64,000 bases of DNA from Siphonodentalium dalli. Lineage: Eukaryota > Mollusca > Scaphopoda > Gadilida > Siphonodentaliidae. Positions 45,416 through 59,085 of this stretch are shown here, in pieces. Below the pieces are notes generated by a model. The model was given only the letters and a program-made list of their open reading frames with translations, did no database searches and was not told the DNA's origin. The stretch's first letter is position 1. Each line of letters begins with the position of its first letter. A program made the translations under genes and the position numbers. Where the stretch lies: NCBI GenBank assembly GCA_032622095.1, contig CP136068.1:118533509-118597508 (forward strand), in the 5' to 3' direction.

Positions 45416-46154
45416 TCGCGATGGACTCGAACACGGCTGGACCGATTTCGACCAAACTTGGTACGGACACGTAATTCGACCCGGGAACGAACATGGGCCT
45501 TGTGATTTTCAGATCCGAGGTCAACTTTTCACGTGCCGAGGTCAAATCTGTTGTTACGCTGTGTTACGGGACTTTCATTTGAGTTCGGTGCTTACAAATC
45601 GATTCGAAACAGCGCGAATAATAAAATGCCAGTCATAATAATGACACTGTGAGAATGTTTCGTGTTTCCTCTTTCCAACGATATATAATGCGTATGTATC
45701 CGTTTTAGTTATCTGCCTCAATTATCAAGAAGAAGTGGTACTATCTTCCATCAGGATAAAAAAATGTGTAACTTCTATGACGTCGTTAGAGGTCATAACG
45801 TTAGATCACGTTAACGCTTAACCGACCGATGCATTTGACTGTTTCAGACGTCTTGGCGATATCTCGGGCACCGATGGTAATTTATCTTTACGTTGAAACT
45901 TGATAATTAATGAGCGTGTGTATATGAGGCGCGTTTATATACTTGAGTGGAAATCAAATCGGGTTAAACTGGCGGATTTTTACGGACGAAATTTTATGCA
46001 TAGGGTATCTCGGTATCCGCTGGGCCGATTTCCCGGTATCCACTGGGCCGATTTCCACCATTTTTGGGGTGTTGGTGTTGGACCCCACCTGACCTTGACC
46101 TTCAAAATGGTCAATTCAAGGTCAAAGCCCGGACGAAGTCGGGTCACCTTCTAG
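45367..46154 (+). mobile_element. Helitron-like non-autonomous element (with (GT)n near start)
   Basis: Starts near a (GT)n run (45384-45414) and the phrase gatggactcgaacacggctggaccgatttcgaccaaacttgg. It ends with a CCCGG-ACGAAGT-CGGG hairpin (46128-46143), spacer and CTAG (46151-46154) before T. Contains 'gaccttgaccttcaaaatggtcaattcaaggtc'. The duplicate is at about 52069-52856. No protein domain. Confidence 0.6.
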
Positions 46155-46617
46155 TTATATATATTTCATTAGCAGTTAAGCTGTGGTCAGGAAAAATAAA
46201 AATTCGTATGGTGACCTATCTATCGATTTTAGTTAAGGGGACATGTGAATGAAAACTAGCTTACGCATTTCGTTTAAGAGTTGTCTGAGGTCATGAAAAT
46301 ATAAATTAGTCGTTGTCTGAAGAGTTTAAGTTTAAAGGGACATCTGAGAATGAACTGGAAATACGTTTAAAGAGATAGCTGATGTCAGGAAATTAAAGTT
46401 TGTATAGTGAACTATTGAATTGTTTTAAAGGGACATATCATGATAATAATGTAATGTAGGGTGTATTAAAAACCCATATATAATTAGCTATGTGAACCAA
46501 TAAGCCAAGCAAATTGTCTCATGAGTTGTACATTTTATTCCGTTTCACAAGGAATATATATACATATATATATTTAATCGATGGCATTTATATAAAATGT
46601 CCTTGGTGTGGGAGTTG

Positions 46618-46996
46618 TTTATGTTACATGATAATTGTTAGGTTATGTTCTAGCGGCATTTTCACGGCAATGAAATAGAGATTTTACTCGAAATGCGGGA
46701 TTTCTCACGCTGATGCCAACAAATTGGGAACATTTTATGCTGATATATCATTCGTATATGCTTGTATACAGCCTTTAAGCTCAACTAAGATGTTAGTCAG
46801 CTCAAAAGGGCATTTCGTTAAACACGTGGATAGCATGTATATAGAATGACAAATTATTCCTGATGTACGTATTTTTATGTTACATGATAAGTGTTAGGTT
46901 ATGTTCTATCGGCATTGTCATGGCAATGAAATAGAGATTTTACTCGAAATGCGGGATTTCACCCGCTGATGCCAACAAATTGGGACATTTAATGCA
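46618..46996. repeat. Local direct duplication of ~120 bp
   Basis: tatgttacatgataattgtt...gatgccaacaaattggga at about 46618-46740 recurs at 46874-46990 with about ten changes. A second local pair, 'caaattcaagatcgagttg...gacaggaagtcac', follows at about 47226-47310 and 47345-47430. Both occur again in the second 6.7-kb copy. Confidence 0.8.
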
Positions 46997-47843
46997 AAAG
47001 AGCGTTTGTACAAGAGCAATTGTACATGGTGGCATAGGAGGGCCGTTATGCCCCAATTACAATGATAATCGGTAATGGTCATTTTCAAGGTTGAAATCGT
47101 GTTCTACACGTATAAGCGTGTTCTAACGCTATTGACATTACCCAGATAATTCATTTCAGTTCTTACACAACGTATATGAAGTCCTTTCCACTAGACAGTA
47201 CTATGTTGACCATTTATTTTTGCCCAAATTCAAGATCGAGTTGAACTTTATTCATCTTTCGTATCGAAACAAGGCAAATATAGCCCTCGACAGGAAGTCA
47301 CACCCTAGATATTAAACCAGATTGACCCTTAACCAATTTACGCCTGAATTCAAGATCAAGTTGGAAATTTATTCAACTTTCGTATCGAAACAAGGCCATT
47401 ATAACTTCCGACAGAAGTCATATCTGGATCAATCAATCAATCATTCATTCGGAATCTAGCCAGGATGCACGGGAATGACCGGGAAAGGCACCGTTGTTCT
47501 CCAACGCTGGATCTGGATCAACCGATGAGTCAGAATATAGCCAAGATAAACGGGGTTAATAGGGAGAGGCACCATTAACTTCCAACGCTGGAGCAGAACT
47601 AACTCTCCAGAACCAAAGCTTATTCTAGGATTATGACATTCTTCTGTTTCGGACCAATTCATAGCAATCGAAGGTTTTGCTCGACTAAAGAAATTTCGGA
47701 GTGTGACATTCCTGTGATGGGAACTTGTAGGATTATGACATTCTTCTGCTTCGGAACAATTCATATTCCAAATGGGATAGTTTAAATCTCTCATCAAGTT
47801 TTTTGTCTTATGACAAAAATTTTGAAAAAGGTGATATGAGTTA

Positions 47844-48289
47844 TGTAATACTTTCGTAGCTGGGATCAGTGTCCTGGCCTGATGTTGGGAACAACAACTC
47901 TCAGGTGAATGATTTAGATCATTGCCTCTGGGGTTCGCGGCTTTCGTCAAAGCAGGTTATTAATTGTCCATCTGTTGTTGATGAAATTATCCATCTGTTG
48001 TTGATGGAATTGTCCATCTGGTGTTGATGGGAGCGGCGCATACGTGTCCCAATCGAATCACGACACCTGGAGTTCAGGACGTTTTCCTCTCAGCCCATAT
48101 ATACCAGACAGAGCCAAGCTCTGACGAGACTTCACTCTTGTTCTGAACGTGTTCACAAGAAGATATCATTGTATATTATTCTCCCGTGGCTGCCTTGCAG
48201 TTCACCTGTATATACTTGTGTTAATAAATGTCATCACCATGTTTTCTGAGAGTTCCAACTGAGTGTATAAGAACCCGGGGAGTGGTACA
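47844..48289 (+). repeat. LTR-like direct repeat, 3' copy
   Basis: About 446 bp, differing from 44335-44779 at a dozen or so sites by eye. It is followed by tagagtatgttctgtcag and then satellite sequence (atgaggcgcacaaactacttgac). Flanks TAGG (left of the 5' copy) and TAGA (right of this copy) could be a 4-base target duplication with one change. Upstream 'ttttgaaaaaggtgatatgag' is only a weak polypurine tract. Confidence 0.6.
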
Positions 48290-50719
48290 TAGAGTATGTT
48301 CTGTCAGATGAGGCGCACAAACTACTTGACAAATTTTTGATGGGAATATTGCAGATTTGAATTCATATACTCCAATATTAGCGATGTATATACTCTTAAA
48401 TAAAGCAATTGATTTATGTACTCCATAATACCTATAGATCCTATAGTACCAAACATGATAAAATATGTCTTTAGAACCTGTTTAACGCTGTAGAACCTGT
48501 AGATGATAGGTTCCACAGAGAACCTAATCGTTGGCTCCAAGCTGATTGGGTGAGACCGTCACGTGTCGTGTGTGAAAATGAACAAATTAAAGTGAAAAAA
48601 AATGGCCGCTCATCGACTCGCTGTCATAGATCTATCGTTTAACAGTACCTTATAACAACGGAGGAACATGACACAACACCCTCTTGCATCTTTTATTTAA
48701 AGGCGAATTCGGCCTCGACTTACAGGTACTCCTTTGAAGTTTGAGTGTGGCCTAAAATGGATCAATTTGCTGGGTGCTAAACAACGCCGGAATCCGTGAA
48801 AATTGAAATGAAAAATGAATTTATTTTGGCCAAACTTGGCGAAATTGGATCAAGTAGGTTACTTCTTGACTGTAGATGTTCTGGAATAATGTCAACACTG
48901 TTTGATTTGGGTCTGAATGTGAATCGGAGCAGCTGTTAAACTACAAAATTCGGTCGATGTTGATATTTTCGAGTTGTTAATTCGACTGTCACTGTTCACA
49001 ATATTCCAACAGCTGTCCAAGCCAATGCTGTTGGTGTTACACTTGGTACTGAGACGATAATAATTCCCCAAAGCTTTGATATCAACCACTAGTAATTAGT
49101 ACATGACAATATCAACAACAACAACAACGTAGAAACCGAGAAAGTTTAGTCAGAATTGATGTGTCGATATTGTCTTCTTCGGAATTAATTATCGCGAACT
49201 CACATGGGGACACAGATCAGTCACTCGTCTCATGATACATCATATTTCATCGAAAAATATGTGTGGCCATGTCTACCAGTTTCGGAGTCTGCTGAGCATT
49301 GTTGTTAATGTTTCTACGGAGTCTGCGACGAACTGATAGGCCTACTAATTTATAGTGTTGTGATGTATGCATGGACTGTTTGCAGGCCGTTAATGACCAC
49401 AGTTGTACCGCCATTCAACCACAGTCAAGTGGTATCACAACGATTGATATTTTTCTTATATGGCATAACATATCGAAACGATGTTGACGCTGTGATATTG
49501 TTGTGATGACGGATAATCTCGGAGACACGTATCCAATTCTGGGACACACATTATCACTGAATCCGTCACAAGCTTTTATTAGAAGTTGACTTTGTTCACT
49601 GTAACGTACTACAGCTATGCTCTAATTAATCTTCTCCTTTGACAAGATTGTAGGGCGTTAATGACACCGTTTATGCCACACCACCGTTCAACTATGGTCA
49701 ATTGGTTGACATGTGGCAACCATGGGTAATCTTACTACGGTATTAGTAATAATATTTTGCGACCACCTTTTTGTGAGCGCCATGCACCGTGTTAACTATA
49801 CACAAAACAATATATCAATTAATAATTTGTTTATGGTTTAATCAACATTCGACTTGATCAGTGACCGATATTCGCAACAGCGTCAAGCCATGTCAGAACT
49901 ATACACTCTGTGGTGGTTATAATGCTGACTTTAAAAAGGTACGAAGGTCGGCCATGGTAGGATTGATCATGGTTAATTGCATCAACGCGGTCGAGTAACG
50001 CGGCAAAATCGGTGGTCAACGTCATTAAGGGGGGGGGTAAATTAGAGCATAGCTGTATACATACATGTACATGTAGACTATTCCAATTTCCAGATGCATC
50101 AAGTTCTTATCAAAACATATGTGGCTATCATTCTGAACGATTCGGCCATTTCGCTTTGCTAGGAAATAACCTCTTCCATAACTGGATACCATATTCGCGA
50201 AATTCTACATTATATGGCTATGGTGATCAGGCAATGACATTGACTCGTTGACGCATAGATGCCAATGGAGAATAATTTGTTCACTATGGCTGCACCAAAC
50301 TTGATCATATATTAAATACATTAAACTCTCTTTGTGTTATCTTAGCATTTGTTCATATACCGCTACAGCACATTGGAAGTGTATCTGAGGATAGGACTTA
50401 ACAAAAGCCCCCAAGCTTGTTGCCCAATCCTCGTTTGAACACTTAAAAATATTATATGTATTGTATTTATTGTATGTAATTATGTTCTGTATTAGTTCAA
50501 ATTAAATATTGTTTAAATCAAGTCTACGATAAGCAAAATACTCAACACCGTGGCGTGGACTAGTGAGCGCTATAACGGTATTTTGCAAACAACATGGTGT
50601 CAGTTTTAATTAACCAAAGTTAATAGTCTCTCTCTTGTTGATTTTGCCTATCGAACGCTATCAGAATCGGTGCAACTAAATTTATATATTTTAGTTATTT
50701 AAGGTCATATTTGACCTTT
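48290..50719. other. Non-coding remainder of duplication copy 1
   Basis: Satellite piece, then AT-rich sequence. The phrase 'ggcgttaatgacca...gttgtacc.ccattcaaccacagtcaa' occurs twice (49384 and 49653), another local duplicate. A fragment at 49070-49135 matches 3661-3717. No gene recognised. Confidence 0.6.
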
Positions 50720-50763
50720 GTCATGTTTCTGACGATTGCCGCCAGTGGCGGGCCAACCTGCTA

Positions 50764-50805
<42 letters not shown>

Positions 50806-52083
50806 TTAGTAAATTGCGATGGGTACCCGCGTACCGGCGCCAAGTGCGCCCATGCATATGGTATGCTCTACCAGCCGAGGCGCACAAAATATATGATAAA
50901 TTGACGGAAATTTTGCACATTTCAATATAGTGCACCACTATCAGGACCAGTGGACTAATTTGTATATTTTAGTAATTTAAGGTCCTATTAAACCTTTCCA
51001 ACAGACCCATATATTCCAATATTAGCGATGTATAGGTGTAATACTTTCGTAGCTGGGATCAGTGTCCTGGCCTGGTGTTGGGAACAACAACTCTCAGGTG
51101 AATGATTTAGATCATTGCCTCTGGGGTTCGCGGCTTTCGTCAAAGCAGATTATTAATTTTCCATCTGTTGTTGATGGAATTATCCATCTGTTGTTGATGG
51201 AATTGTCCATCTGGTGTAGATGGGAGCGGCGCATACGTGTTCCAATCAATCACGACACCTGTAGTTCAGGACGTTTTCCTCTCAGCCCATATATACCAGA
51301 CAGAGCCAAGCTCTGACGAGACTTCACTCTTGTTCTAAACGTATTCACAAGAAGATATCATTGTATATTATTCTCCCGTGGCTGCCTTGCTGTTCACCTG
51401 TATATACTTGTGTTAATAAATATCATCACCATGTTTTCTGAGAGTTCCAACTGAGTGTATAAGAACCTGGGGAGTGGTACATAGAGTATGTTCTGTCAGA
51501 AAAGAATGAATAGAAAATGAATGGTGCCATGATAAAATCTGTTCCGGGAATTATTTGAGTGTCTGTGAGTTACAACCAAATGGATATATGTCTAATATGT
51601 CTAAACTGTTTGTTGACGGCACAAATTTCTCGGAACAAAAATAGTAAACAAAAAAGATAACTTACCTTTAATGGAATTTAAATAGATCCGAAAATAATCC
51701 TATTAATTCCATGAAAATTGTACTGAATAAAGACACAATTTTTCATGAAAATTATACTGTTTAAAGACACATTTTGAACCATAGCTATGTTGAAAACATT
51801 AACATGAGATTTAGATCCAGGCAAAAGAAAATTAGTACACCACTGGCTATTTCTAGCGAAAACACAAATGAGCGGGCATTTCGGGGTACATATACAGGAG
51901 ACAATGACCCCTGTGAATACCCGGGTCACTTCGATGAAAGACCACTGTTCACAACAGCAATGCATAGCTAACACTAGGAGTCGACACATGGCCTTAGGGT
52001 ATTAATTATGCAAACTGGTCAAAACTGTCCACCCGGGACTGTAGGAACTAAAGTGGTAATCTATTATATATTTTGGAAGATCT

Positions 52084-52117
<34 letters not shown>

Positions 52118-55100
52118 TCGCGATGGACTCGAACACGGCTGGACCGATTTCGACCAAACTTGGTACGGACACGTAATTCGACCCGGGAACGAACATGGGC
52201 CTTGTGATTTTCAGATCCGAGGTCAACTTTTCACGTGCCGAGGTCAAATCTGTTGTTACGCTGTGTTACGGGACTTTCATTTGAGTTCGGTGCTTACAAA
52301 TCGATTCGAAACAGCGCGAATAATAAAATGCCAGTCATAATAATGACACTGTGAGAATGTTTCGTGTTTCCTCTTTCCAACGATATATAATGCGTATGTA
52401 TCCGTTTTAGTTATCTGCCTCAATTATCAAGAAGAAGTGGTACTATCTTCCATCAGGATAAAAAAATGTGTAACTTCTATGACGTCGTTAGAGGTCATAA
52501 CGTTAGATCACGTTAACGCTTAACCGACCGATGCATTTGACTGTTTCAGACGTCTTGGCGATATCTCGGGCACCGATGGTAATTTATCTTTACGTTGAAA
52601 CTTGATAATTAATGAGCGTGTGTATATGAGGCGCGTTTATATACTTGAGTGGAAATCAAATCGGGTTAAACTGGCGGATTTTTACGGACGAAATTTTATG
52701 CATAGGGTATCTCGGTATCCGCTGGGCCGATTTCCCGGTATCCACTGGGCCGATTTCCACCATTTTTGGGGTGTTGGTGTTGGACCCCACCTGACCTTGA
52801 CCTTCAAAATGGTCAATTCAAGGTCAAAGCCCGGACGAAGTCGGGTCACCTTCTAGTTATATATATTTCATTAGCAGTTAAGCTGTGGTCAGGAAAAATA
52901 AAAATTCGTATGGTGACCTATCTATCGATTTTAGTTAAGGGGACATGTGAATGAAAACTAGCTTACGCATTTCGTTTAAGAGTTGTCTGAGGTCATGAAA
53001 ATATAAATTAGTCGTTGTCTGAAGAGTTTAAGTTTAAAGGGACATCTGAGAATGAACTGGAAATACGTTTAAAGAGATAGCTGATGTCAGGAAATTAAAG
53101 TTTGTATAGTGAACTATTGAATTGTTTTAAAGGGACATATCATGATAATAATGTAATGTAGGGTGTATTAAAAACCCATATATAATTAGCTATGTGAACC
53201 AATAAGCCAAGCAAATTGTCTCATGAGTTGTACATTTTATTCCGTTTCACAAGGAATATATATACATATATATATTTAATCGATGGCATTTATATAAAAT
53301 GTCCTTGGTGTGGGAGTTGTTTATGTTACATGATAATTGTTAGGTTATGTTCTAGCGGCATTTTCACGGCAATGAAATAGAGATTTTACTCGAAATGCGG
53401 GATTTCTCACGCTGATGCCAACAAATTGGGAACATTTTATGCTGATATATCATTCGTATATGCTTGTATACAGCCTTTAAGCTCAACTAAGATGTTAGTC
53501 AGCTCAAAAGGGCATTTCGTTAAACACGTGGATAGCATGTATATAGAATGACAAATTATTCCTGATGTACGTATTTTTATGTTACATGATAAGTGTTAGG
53601 TTATGTTCTATCGGCATTGTCATGGCAATGAAATAGAGATTTTACTCGAAATGCGGGATTTCACCCGCTGATGCCAACAAATTGGGACATTTAATGCAAA
53701 AGAGCGTTTGTACAAGAGCAATTGTACATGGTGGCATAGGAGGGCCGTTATGCCCCAATTACAATGATAATCGGTAATGGTCATTTTCAAGGTTGAAATC
53801 GTGTTCTACACGTATAAGCGTGTTCTAACGCTATTGACATTACCCAGATAATTCATTTCAGTTCTTACACAACGTATATGAAGTCCTTTCCACTAGACAG
53901 TACTATGTTGACCATTTATTTTTGCCCAAATTCAAGATCGAGTTGAACTTTATTCATCTTTCGTATCGAAACAAGGCAAATATAGCCCTCGACAGGAAGT
54001 CACACCCTAGATATTAAACCAGATTGACCCTTAACCAATTTACGCCTGAATTCAAGATCAAGTTGGAAATTTATTCAACTTTCGTATCGAAACAAGGCCA
54101 TTATAACTTCCGACAGAAGTCATATCTGGATCAATCAATCAATCATTCATTCGGAATCTAGCCAGGATGCACGGGAATGACCGGGAAAGGCACCGTTGTT
54201 CTCCAACGCTGGATCTGGATCAACCGATGAGTCAGAATATAGCCAAGATAAACGGGGTTAATAGGGAGAGGCACCATTAACTTCCAACGCTGGAGCAGAA
54301 CTAACTCTCCAGAACCAAAGCTTATTCTAGGATTATGACATTCTTCTGTTTCGGACCAATTCATAGCAATCGAAGGTTTTGCTCGACTAAAGAAATTTCG
54401 GAGTGTGACATTCCTGTGATGGGAACTTGTAGGATTATGACATTCTTCTGCTTCGGAACAATTCATATTCCAAATGGGATAGTTTAAATCTCTCATCAAG
54501 TTTTTTGTCTTATGACAAAAATTTTGAAAAAGGTGATATGAGTTATGTAATACTTTCGTAGCTGGGATCAGTGTCCTGGCCTGATGTTGGGAACAACAAC
54601 TCTCAGGTGAATGATTTAGATCATTGCCTCTGGGGTTCGCGGCTTTCGTCAAAGCAGGTTATTAATTGTCCATCTGTTGTTGATGAAATTATCCATCTGT
54701 TGTTGATGGAATTGTCCATCTGGTGTTGATGGGAGCGGCGCATACGTGTCCCAATCGAATCACGACACCTGGAGTTCAGGACGTTTTCCTCTCAGCCCAT
54801 ATATACCAGACAGAGCCAAGCTCTGACGAGACTTCACTCTTGTTCTGAACGTGTTCACAAGAAGATATCATTGTATATTATTCTCCCGTGGCTGCCTTGC
54901 AGTTCACCTGTATATACTTGTGTTAATAAATGTCATCACCATGTTTTCTGAGAGTTCCAACTGAGTGTATAAGAACCCGGGGAGTGGTACATAGAGTATG
55001 TTCTGTCAGATGAGGCGCACAAACTACTTGACAAATTTTTTATGGGAATATTGCAGATTTGAATTCATATACTCCAATATTAGCGATGTATATACTCTTA

Positions 55101-57420
55101 AATAAAGCAATTGATTTATGTACTCCATAATACCTATAGATCCTAGAGTACCAAACATGATAAAATATGTCTTTAGAACCTGTTTAACGCTGTAGAACCT
55201 GTAGATGATAGGTTCCACAGAGAACCTAATCGTTGGCTCCAAGCTGATTGGGTGAGACCGTCACGTGTCGTGTGTGAAAATGAACAAATTAAAGTGAACA
55301 AAAATGGCCGCTCATCGACTCGCTGTCATAGATCTATCGTTTAACAGTACCTTATAACAACGGAGGAACATGACACAACACCCTCTTGTATCTTTTATTT
55401 AAAGGCGAATTCGGCCTCGACTTACAGGTACTCCTTTGAAGTTTGAGTGTGGCCTAAAATGGATCAATTTGCTGGGTGCTAAACAACGCCGGAATCCGTG
55501 AAAATTGAAATGAAAAATGAATTTATTTTGGCCAAACTTGGCGAAATTGGATCAAGTAGGTTACTTCTTGACTGTAGATGTTCTGGAATAATGTCAACAC
55601 TGTTTGATTTGGGTCTGAATGTGAATCGGAGCAGCTGTTAAACTACAAAATTCGGTCGATGTTGATATTTTCGAGTTGTTAATTCGACTGTCACTGTTCA
55701 CAATATTCCAACAGCTGTCCAAGCCAATGCTGTTGGTGTTACACTTGGTACTGAGACGATAATAATTCCCCAAAGCTTTGATATCAACCACTAGTAATTA
55801 GTACATGACAATATCAACAACAACAACAACGTAGAAACCGAGAAAGTTTAGTCAGAATTGATGTGTCGATATTGTCTTCTTCGGAATTAATTATCGCGAA
55901 CTCACATGGGGACACAGATCAGTCACTCGTCTCATGATACATCATATTTCATCGAAAAATATGTGTGGCCATGTCTACCAGTTTCGGAGTCTGCTGAGCA
56001 TTGTTGTTAATGTTTCTACGGAGTCTGCGACGAACTGATAGGCCTACTAATTTATAGTGTTGTGATGTATGCATGGACTGTTTGCAGGCCGTTAATGACC
56101 ACAGTTGTACCGCCATTCAACCACAGTCAAGTGGTATCACAACGATTGATATTTTTCTTATATGGCATAACATATCGAAACGATGTTGACGCTGTGATAT
56201 TGTTGTGATGACGGATAATCTCGGAGACACGTATCCAATTCTGGGACACACATTATCACTGAATCCGTCACAAGCTTTTATTAGAAGTTGACTTTGTTCA
56301 CTGTAACGTACTACAGCTATGCTCTAATTAATCTTCTCCTTTGACAAGATTGTAGGGCGTTAATGACACCGTTTATGCCACACCACCGTTCAACTATGGT
56401 CAATTGGTTGACATGTGGCAACCATGGGTAATCTTACTACGGTATTAGTAATAATATTTTGCGACCACCTTTTTGTGAGCGCCATGCACCGTGTTAACTA
56501 TACACAAAACAATATATCAATTAATAATTTGTTTATGGTTTAATCAACATTCGACTTGATCAGTGACCGATATTCGCAACAGCGTCAAGCCATGTCAGAA
56601 CTATACACTCTGTGGTGGTTATAATGCTGACTTTAAAAAGGTACGAAGGTCGGCCATGGTAGGATTGATCATGGTTAATTGCATCAACGCGGTCGAGTAA
56701 CGCGGCAAAATCGGTGGTCAACGTCATTAAGGGGGGGGTAAATTAGAGCATAGCTGTATACATACATGTACATGTAGACTATTCCAATTTCCAGATGCAT
56801 CAAGTTCTTATCAAAACATATGTGGCTATCATTCTGAACGATTCGGCCATTTCGCTTTGCTAGGAAATAACCTCTTCCATAACTGGATACCATATTCGCG
56901 AAATTCTACATTATATGGCTATGGTGATCAGGCAATGACATTGACTCGTTGACGCATAGATGCCAATGGAGAATAATTTGTTCACTATGGCTGCACCAAA
57001 CTTGATCATATATTAAATACATTAAACTCTCTTTGTGTTATCTTAGCATTTATTCATATACCGCTACAGCACATTGGAAGTGTATCTGAGGATAGGACTT
57101 AACAAAAGCCCCCAAGCTTGTTGCCCAATCCTCGTTTGAACACTTAAAAATATTATATGTATTGTATTTATTGTATGTAATTATGTTCTGTATTAGTTCA
57201 AATTAAATATTGTTTAAATCAAGTCTACGATAAGCAAAATACTCAACACCGTGGCGTGGACTAGTGAGCGCTATAACGGTATTTTGCAAACAACATGGTG
57301 TCAGTTTTAATTAACCAAAGTTAATAGTCTCTCTCTTGTTGATTTTGCCTATCGAACGCTATCAGAATCGGTGCAACTAAATTTATATATTTTAGTTATT
57401 TAAGGTCATATTTGACCTTT
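50720..57420. repeat. 6.7-kb tandem duplication, copy 2
   Basis: The 6701-bp unit matches copy 1 in order and orientation, including the LTR-like repeats (51037-51481, 54546-54991) and the Helitron-like element (~52069-52856). By eye I count six substitutions (near 50963, 55041, 55145, 55299, 55388, 57052), a +4 change in the (AT)n/(GA)n run and one base less in the G run at 56731. Identity is thus about 99.9%. At the right edge the satellite continues as tccgccggaccc. Confidence 0.95.
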
Positions 57421-57740
57421 TCCGCCGGACCCATATACTCCAATATTAGCGATGTATAGGGTATGTTCTGTCAATTTATGCGCACAACTTACTTGATAAA
57501 TTGATTGGAATATTGCAGATTTGAATTCATATAGTACCCGTCTATCAGAATCGGTGCGACTAATTTGTATATTTTAGTCATTTGTGGTCGTATTGATCCT
57601 TTCCGCCGGACCCACAAACTCCAATATTAGCGATGTATAGGTATGTTCTGTCAGCTTAGGTGCACAAACTACTTCATACATTGATGGGAATATTATATAC
57701 TTGAATTCATATAGTACCTGTCTATCAGAATCTGGGGGGG
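57350..57740. repeat. ~180-bp satellite array
   Basis: Units share 'ctatcagaatcggtgc.actaatttgtatattttag', 'cctttccgccggaccca', 'ctccaatattagcgatgtatagg.tatgttctgtca' and 'gcgcacaaactacttgata..ttgatgggaatatt'. The 'ccgccggaccca' anchor is at 57422 and 57603 (181 bp). Single or partial units are at 44150-44334, 48290-48400, 50640-50719 and their duplicates. Confidence 0.8.
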
Positions 57741-59085
57741 GGAGTGGGATTAGACAATTCTAAACGCGGGATGTTAAGTCCGCGGTATAATGGGATTTAT
57801 GAATTGGTTTCTTTTTTATTGGTTCAGATTCAGTCCAGTCTCATTACTCGCAACACATATTCACCATGTGTGTATTCCATTGTGACAAAACGTCTGGAAA
57901 CTTTTCTAATCCTTCACAATAATGTGACATTGGAATTTATGCATTTGTTCTGACTAGAAATAAAATAAAGGACACTGAAAACAAAACAAACAAAATCCAT
58001 TTTTCGTATATAAATAGCAATTTCAATTGAAGGCGATGTATCTCTTTGTTGCATTGTTTGTGTCAGTCTTTGAGTCCAGGTTAACAGTTAATGCTACCTT
58101 TAGTTTTGGTCACTTGTAATATTTTTTCATACAATCGTTTACAGTTAACATAGTTTCCATTTTCTCAATATTCTTAACTATTAATCGCCTTGTTTCAACA
58201 AAATCATCGGAAATGTAATCACGGGTGCACTTTTATCCAAACATTAAGAGAAACGGGTCGCCTTGAACACATTTATCGCAATTTAAATTACGAAAGATCA
58301 AAATGAAATCCACAGCATGGTGTGAACACAAATTGGAGCGCCCGCGAGACTTAAAATACCAAAGCGAGACAAGTGAGCACTAACGTCTTTCAACGACCGT
58401 AATTCATGCTAAATTAGAATATAAAGATGCAAGCAACATAACTCATTTAATAATCATTTATTTAACGCCATGAGACGTGGGTTTATTCACAAGAAGGACA
58501 CAACTACAGGTTGCGTAATAGCATTCCATAAAACGTCCGTGCACGAGTCGATCAGAAAGAAAATTAAGTTATTCATGTTTTGTTTGTGTGTATTGTTACA
58601 TGAAACAAAAACCCTTATAGTAGGTCCAATTGGTCTAAATCCCCAAACTCACAAACATTAAGTCCGCGAGTCCGACATTGACTGTGACACTAAAATGTAA
58701 TATAACCATACTATTGAATATTTTAACATAGATTGCGCAGAGTTCGCTTATCTCCATGTCTATGAACAACTGTCTAGCATATATGCCACTGTTCTGATGT
58801 TTAATACGATATGCGAATTGTAATGGTAAAAAATCGAAATCAACTATAATGTACAATAATAATTGTGGGATGTCCTCAACAGATACTAACAATGACAATA
58901 GTCTTAAAATGTTTAATCAATAATCGGAAAGTAGTAATATCTCGTCCAGTTTTTTCGGACAGAAGTTTAAGTTTAGTCTTCATAGCATTATGTTTTGTGA
59001 TGGAACTGGCGACAGAAGTTGAGAAAGGAGTCAAATTGTTTGGCAGCCGTTTCACCAAAGAAATTTTCTTCCTGCACTGTGCCTC
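57741..59085. other. No gene recognised
   Basis: AT-rich DNA with a (G)7 run at 57735-57742. The open frame at 58865-59095 directly before the RecQ-like piece has no motif that I can align to a helicase. Confidence 0.4.

Larger units (their letters stand above)
44022..50719. repeat. 6.7-kb tandem duplication, copy 1
   Basis: The 6698-bp unit is repeated directly at 50720-57420. The left edge lies inside the Helitron 3' end (gtcatgtttctgacg); the right edge lies inside a ~180-bp satellite unit (gtcatatttgaccttt). The junction has two shared T residues. Content: Helitron tip, satellite pieces, two LTR-like repeats, a Helitron-like element, two local duplications and several kb of plain sequence. 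Open frames (e.g. minus 47456-47950) have no recognised domain. Confidence 0.95.

Noticed and set aside
47456-47950. 164-codon minus-strand frame with repeated EECHNP
   Set aside because: Contains two internal repeats and runs into the LTR-like sequence. No domain and no splice or promoter signals were found; likely non-coding. The same applies to the copy at 54158-54652.
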